Below are positions 60,085-64,000 of a DNA stretch of 64,000 nucleotides, piece by piece; within the stretch, counting starts at the first letter, position 1; each line of letters starts with the position of its first letter. The stretch comes from Cranoglanis bouderius (lineage: Eukaryota > Chordata > Actinopteri > Siluriformes > Cranoglanididae): assembly GCA_023630585.1 (NCBI GenBank), contig CM042548.1, positions 8,191,027-8,255,026 of the forward strand. Direction: 5' to 3'. The notes under the pieces were generated by a model that was not told where the DNA came from, did not search any database, and saw nothing but the letters and a program-made list of their open reading frames with translations. The translations under genes and the position numbers were made by a program.

Positions 60085-63000
60085 CTGTTAGCAAGATGGA
60101 TACAAAAGATTGTTTTAATTGTTGGAGAAAAATTTTAAATACAGAATACATTCAATTTAAAAAAAAACAAAAACGAACCTGAATGTCTATCGGGTATATC
60201 GTTTGAGTCCTGGAAGAGCAAAGGTAAAGTGAATTTTTCTTTATGAACCAGAAAAAATAGAAAGGGAAAAACAAGTTTGAAAAATACACCTATTAGGTCT
60301 ACACTGTATTAGGTCTAGACTGAAGGCCACAAGGGAACTTGTGTGGAAGTGGCAGTGATTTAGGTTTAAGCTGAGATTTCATTTTTCTGCTGACAGTGTG
60401 CTACATGGCCAAACATTACTTACTCCTCTCGGCAAAGCTGACAGAGACTTTTCAATTTTACGTGACCTCTTCTTTATCTCCTTGCCTGGAATCTTGTCTG
60501 GGAGTTTCAGGACATCACTTAGAGCTTCAGTCATCCACACGGTCTCTGAAGAAAAACAGATATCATCCTGCTGGGTGGCAAAGTGCAAACTGCAGCAAAA
60601 AAAAAAAAAAAGCGCTTTGCAGAAAATGCACTTTGCCCTTTTATTCCAAAAGAGTTACATCTGGCTCAATTTAACTTTCTAGAAAGTCAGGTCAAATCCT
60701 GTGCTGGTGACTTGAAGACATTGTGCATCTGCACTGGTGGTTAGTTTAATAGTACTCAGTCCATGCTCATCACGATACATAATATGTAATTGGCCTTCGA
60801 ATGAGTTGTAACCTCTGAGAGGCTGGAGTGTCTAAATCAAACAGTGTTCAACATGAAGCATAAAAGTGTAGTGCTGAGCAAATAACTGTGCTAATCATAT
60901 TTTTAGTAAGCTGATACCCAGGTTTAATTACATTCAGCTCATTATACTGAAATTGCACTACGCTGAAATTAGTCAAATCGTATTAAATGATTTTAATGCA
61001 TTAAACGGTGATGGTTTGAATTAAAGGTGCATTAGGTAAGATTAGTCTCTTTTTTTTTCAAGATTAGCTCTCTAACACTCTAAACAGGTGGGTTCAACAT
61101 TTGAATGTTTTTTGGTTTTTTTTCCTCGTTAAGCCCATTCCTGCCCACGTCCACAAATGTCCCCCAGGATCAGGATCGATGGCCCTTTAGTGTCAATAAA
61201 ATGACTGACGGGAGGCGCATTCAAACACAAACAAGCATTTCAGGCCAGACTCAGCAACTACACTTTTGCTAAGGCCACAACTTAAACCGTTGGGGCTTTT
61301 TTTTTTTTTGGTTTGTTTGTGTTGTCTTCCAGGTTAAAAGGAACACAAAAAAATGTTAATATTGCACCTTTAACACAATGGCTAAATCAAATATCTTAAT
61401 GAGATCTTTTTCTCAAATTTAATTCGATACTTCACTAAAGATAGAATCAAAACTGAACATGGATACGATTCAACAACACTTTCTTTTTTATGCGTTGAGT
61501 CCAACCTACAAACTCGTGTTTCTGTGACTACTTAATCCGCCCTTTAGTGCGAACGTAAAAAAAAAAACAAACACAGTCGTGTGTTACCAGAAAAAGCTGG
61601 CCGTTCGCTCGAGTCTTGGCACCAGCATCGTTGCATTATGCTGATCATCTCCTCACACTCAGGAGGCTTGTCATCTGGGACCTTCTCCACATTGGGCCTT
61701 TTGCCAGATGTCACTCTGATCAATATTTCAGTCATATTAATTCCTGCATCAAAGGGCAGAAAATTAAGGATCTGTGGTACAAAGGTTTATACACAAACAC
61801 TTTATGAGCTGAAATTAGGATGCAGATTTACCGCAGTATGGCCTCTTCTGGGTCAGAATCTCCCAGATCACGATGGCGAAGCTGTTGTTAAGGGAAGAAC
61901 AGATAGCATCCTTAATCAGGCAAAGCAAATGCATAAACGTGTGATTTAACGTGATTATAAAGTCTGCATGCTTTTTGGATTCTCACCTGTAAACATCATA
62001 TTTTGAAGTAGGAGGTTCAGCGTTCTGGCTGAAAGTCTCTGGTGGGACGTAGCTAATGTTTCCCCTTGCTGCCAAATGCTCAGTGAATGCCGTCTTGTTA
62101 GAAGAGTCGTCCCATTTAATTATCCCAAAATCTGAAATCTTACACAAGCGAATAAAGAAACATTTATTTCAAGCAATGTTTTGCTTCTGAAGTCTGTTTT
62201 TAGTCTCTGTGAATTGGATTTAATCATTCACAAATTCAGGAATTCCGCAAAACTCAGTTTTGTACAAATTAAGCATTAAATGAAATATAAGCTGCATAAG
62301 TAATAAAACAGCTATACAGAAATAATCAGTGACAGGGAGATGTGATGCCACCTTAAAGTTGACTATTTTGTAATGGTAGCACGTCCCGAAATGTTTTATT
62401 CCTCTTATAGCACAGCAAATTGCCAACAATTGCAATTTTTTCATTTATTAATTAACAACAGGTCACAATTGTTATCCATTTATAGGTACATTTAATGTTG
62501 TCAAACATCCGCAAATTATTGTTTACATTATACAGTCATTCTGTCATCAGCCTCTCTTTTTTTCTATCTCTTTAAGATTAATAAGATAAAAATGCAGCTT
62601 GTCGTGTTGCCAGCACATAGCCCTCTGTCCTCAAGACTTTCCGTACCTGCAAACTTTAAAGTTATTGCTTTACCTCTGACTGTTACAAAGAACTGACACT
62701 GAAGACTCCTTCCAAAAATGCTAAATAAACTTGTCCTGACAAAAAAAAAGTTTACCATATCAATAATTACACATTTTTAATCCATTTATGTAGAGACTCC
62801 ACCATAAAAGTCCCTGTGTAAGTTGTTGCTATAGAAACAATAACATATTAGAAGAAGAGTTTTAATAGAAACCTTCCGGATGGCAGTAACTGAGCCATGC
62901 TGTTACAGAAAATGAATCAACACCTCCTGATTTGTGAATTCACCAGCACTACTGATTATGATTATGCACCTTAACATGAAGATGATCATCAAGAAGGATG

Positions 63001-63735
63001 TTGGATAGCTTGAGGTTCAGATGAAGGAGAGGTGGCTTCATGCTGTGCAGGAAGTTCATGCCCATGGTCACCTCATGGATCATTTGGAACTTCTTTGGCC
63101 ACATAAGAGCATGAGTTGTGAGAAGATTATCCAGGGATCCTCTGCTCATGTACTCCATCACGCTCGAGTCTTTGCACAGCCCGTAAATAGTCATCAAGTA
63201 TTTGAATTTTATCTTCCCTATTTTGGAGACCTGCAACATGTTCCTACAAGAAACAGATCACATGACATAATCTGATCCACACACAAGTAGGAGTGGTGAC
63301 TTGTAAGTCTGGATTTAAGCAAATGTACAAATGCTCTCAAATCCTCTGAACATTCAGAATGTTAAATCATGATGTAAATATGATTTAAAGATAAATCGAC
63401 ATCCAGATTTCTGTAATGCTGCTTTGTGGCAACGTCTATCGTTAAATGAGCGATACAAATAAAACCAAACTGAATTAAATTGAATGGAAATCATTTGCAG
63501 TTTTCAGTGTTGTTTCAGTGAGTGTATAGACGTACCTGTAATCACTGGAGGTAATAAAAGTCTTAATGGCACACTTTTCCCGCCACAGCTTGAGCTTGAC
63601 TTTGTACACACGGCCGAACTTGCTTTCAGAAACTTTCTCCCAGTCTACTTCAAAATCTTCCTTTTTAAAATATGTAAATCTGTCCTGACTCATGGAATCG
63701 AGACGCACACTTTTCCGTGAAGTAGGTTCTGCCAT
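58823..63735 (-). CDS. ankk1: Ankyrin repeat and kinase domain protein Ankk1 (8 coding exons, 748 residues)
   Basis: A RIP-kinase-family protein: kinase-like domain at about residues 20-300, a linker, and 12 ankyrin repeats at about 360-745. The exons, in transcript order, are 63735-63536, 63243-62970, 62138-61987, 61881-61832, 61743-61588, 60545-60424, 60209-60179 and 60084-58823. All have AG/GT borders and compatible phases, and they total 2247 bases. Eight exons and about 750 residues match mammalian ANKK1. The kinase keeps AIK (K58), K145, N148, DFG (161-163), the PPE activation-segment motif, and W and R landmarks in the C-lobe. However, the catalytic Asp is N143 (HLNLKLSN), the glycine loop is SESKFGRV, and the helix-C region is short with L70-Q71 where a Glu is expected. 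It is probably a pseudokinase. The cellular role of this family is poorly known. The start ATG at 63,735 has a good context (aaaATGG). It faces drd2 tail to tail. Confidence 0.95.
60179..60209 (-). CDS. ankk1: ankk1 exon 7: 31-base microexon
   Basis: The acceptor tttgctcttccag and donor attcag|gttcgt bound 31 bases encoding DSNDIPDRHS plus one base of the next codon. It is needed to bring exon 6 (phase 0) into register with exon 8 (which needs one base). It sits only 94 bases upstream of exon 8. Confidence 0.8.
60424..60545 (-). CDS. ankk1: ankk1 exon 6: linker
   Basis: The exon has 122 bases, acceptor tttttcttcag and donor gga|gtaagt in phase 0. Encodes ETVWMTEALSDVLKLP followed by a basic stretch (KKRSRK) and SLSALPRG. 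It has no domain signature. It is called from splice sites and phase compatibility. Confidence 0.85.
61588..61743 (-). CDS. ankk1: ankk1 exon 5: end of kinase C-lobe
   Basis: The exon has 156 bases, acceptor tgatgcag and donor ttctg|gtaaca in phase 1. Encodes INMTEILIRVTSGKRP through EMISIMQRCWCQDSSERPAF, the last kinase subdomain with its RP motif. Confidence 0.92.
61832..61881 (-). CDS. ankk1: ankk1 exon 4: helix F
   Basis: A small 50-base exon, acceptor ttaacaacag and donor tgcg|gtaaat. Encodes SFAIVIWEILTQKRPYC, the characteristic helix F segment of RIP-family kinases. Confidence 0.92.
61987..62138 (-). CDS. ankk1: ankk1 exon 3: DFG and activation segment
   Basis: The exon has 152 bases, acceptor gtgtaag and donor acag|gtgaga in phase 2. 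Encodes ISDFGIIKWDDSS, a short activation segment and NISYVPPETF, ending in SKYDVY. Confidence 0.92.
62970..63243 (-). CDS. ankk1: ankk1 exon 2: kinase hinge and catalytic-loop region
   Basis: The acceptor tttcttgtag is followed by 274 bases, ending aag|gtgcat in phase 0. Encodes residues 67-158 with IKFKYLMTIYGLC, the hinge VMEYMSRGSL, the helix-E segment GMNFLHSMKPPLLH and the catalytic loop LNLKLSNILLDD, where Asn replaces the catalytic Asp. Confidence 0.93.
63536..63735 (-). CDS. ankk1: ankk1 exon 1: start and kinase N-lobe
   Basis: Encodes residues 1-67, including FKKEDFEVDWEKV, the degenerate glycine loop SESKFGRVYKV and the ATP-site lysine in CAIK (K58). The donor ttacag|gtacgt is in phase 2. 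Confidence 0.93.
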
Positions 63736-64000
63736 TTTGGTTTTCTGTAAATCTCAACACTGAGCTATATCTTCTCTTCAGCAACTTCACCAACTACAAA
63801 CCGGTCCGGGAGTTAGGAGGAGTTTAGGGTGCTGCTTATCAGCATAAGAATGTTACTTAGCCGGTTTTTAAGTTGTACAGGTGAAACTGTGTAGATTTCC
63901 GTCGGGGAAACGGAGACGGAAATGGAGGCAAAAATGTGTTTTGAATAGAGTGACAAAGTTTAAGTAAACATCCAGAATACAAATGACAAGCACTATGTAA
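63736..64000 (-). promoter_or_regulatory. ankk1 5' flank
   Basis: The region upstream of the ankk1 ATG up to the window edge. No TATA box or CpG cluster is seen. ccggtccgggag at about 63,802-63,813 is locally GC-rich. The 5' UTR boundary and any non-coding first exon cannot be placed. Confidence 0.3.

Noticed and set aside
60085..60151. Upstream extension of the ankk1 last-exon frame with its own ATG
   Set aside because: The stretch is intron: a good acceptor lies at 60,085-60,086 and the joined frame with the preceding exons gives the expected family length.

Overview
The window is a teleost fish nuclear genome segment. This rests on an intron-rich D2-type dopamine receptor gene and an ANKK1-type gene, an AT-rich background, many dinucleotide and trinucleotide microsatellites, and a heavy load of Tc1-like DNA transposons, hAT ends and tRNA-derived SINEs of the kinds common in ray-finned fish. 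The abundance and types of Tc1 elements would fit an otophysan such as a catfish or a cyprinid, but that is a guess.

Layout. Bases 1-23,950 are intergenic: nested transposon remains at 0-7 kb, a Tc1-derived MITE at 11.5 kb, an AT-rich degenerate tandem array split by retroposon sequence at 13-14.1 kb, and a 40-base minisatellite with higher-order structure at 22.5-23.1 kb. A CpG-rich, TATA-less promoter with a non-coding first exon follows at about 23.96-24.44 kb. The D2 dopamine receptor gene (drd2) runs on the + strand from about 24.07 to about 47.3 kb. Its seven coding exons lie between 28,440 and 46,365 and join in frame into a 447-residue receptor. Four of its introns carry Tc1-type insertions or fragments, several of them nested. 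A 12.5-kb repeat-rich intergenic stretch follows. ankk1 then lies on the - strand, with eight coding exons between 63,735 and 58,823 that give 748 residues: a RIP-type kinase domain followed by 12 ankyrin repeats.

The tail-to-tail drd2/ankk1 arrangement matches the DRD2-ANKK1 part of the NCAM1-TTC12-ANKK1-DRD2 cluster known in other vertebrates. The two genes are neighbours and need not share a pathway: Drd2 is a Gi/o-coupled catecholamine receptor, and Ankk1 is a poorly understood RIP-kinase relative. The most notable biology is that the predicted Ankk1 lacks the catalytic aspartate (HLN in place of HxD) and has a degraded glycine loop, so it looks like a pseudokinase. Other points of interest are an upstream ORF in drd2 exon 1 that stops two bases before the splice donor, a D2L-type exon with a weak donor, a 31-base ankk1 microexon, a pre-miRNA-sized hairpin, and Tc1 derivatives with a shared fold-back architecture. 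I found no evidence of a wholly new system. Repeat class assignments come from recognising typical fish elements, not from a search.
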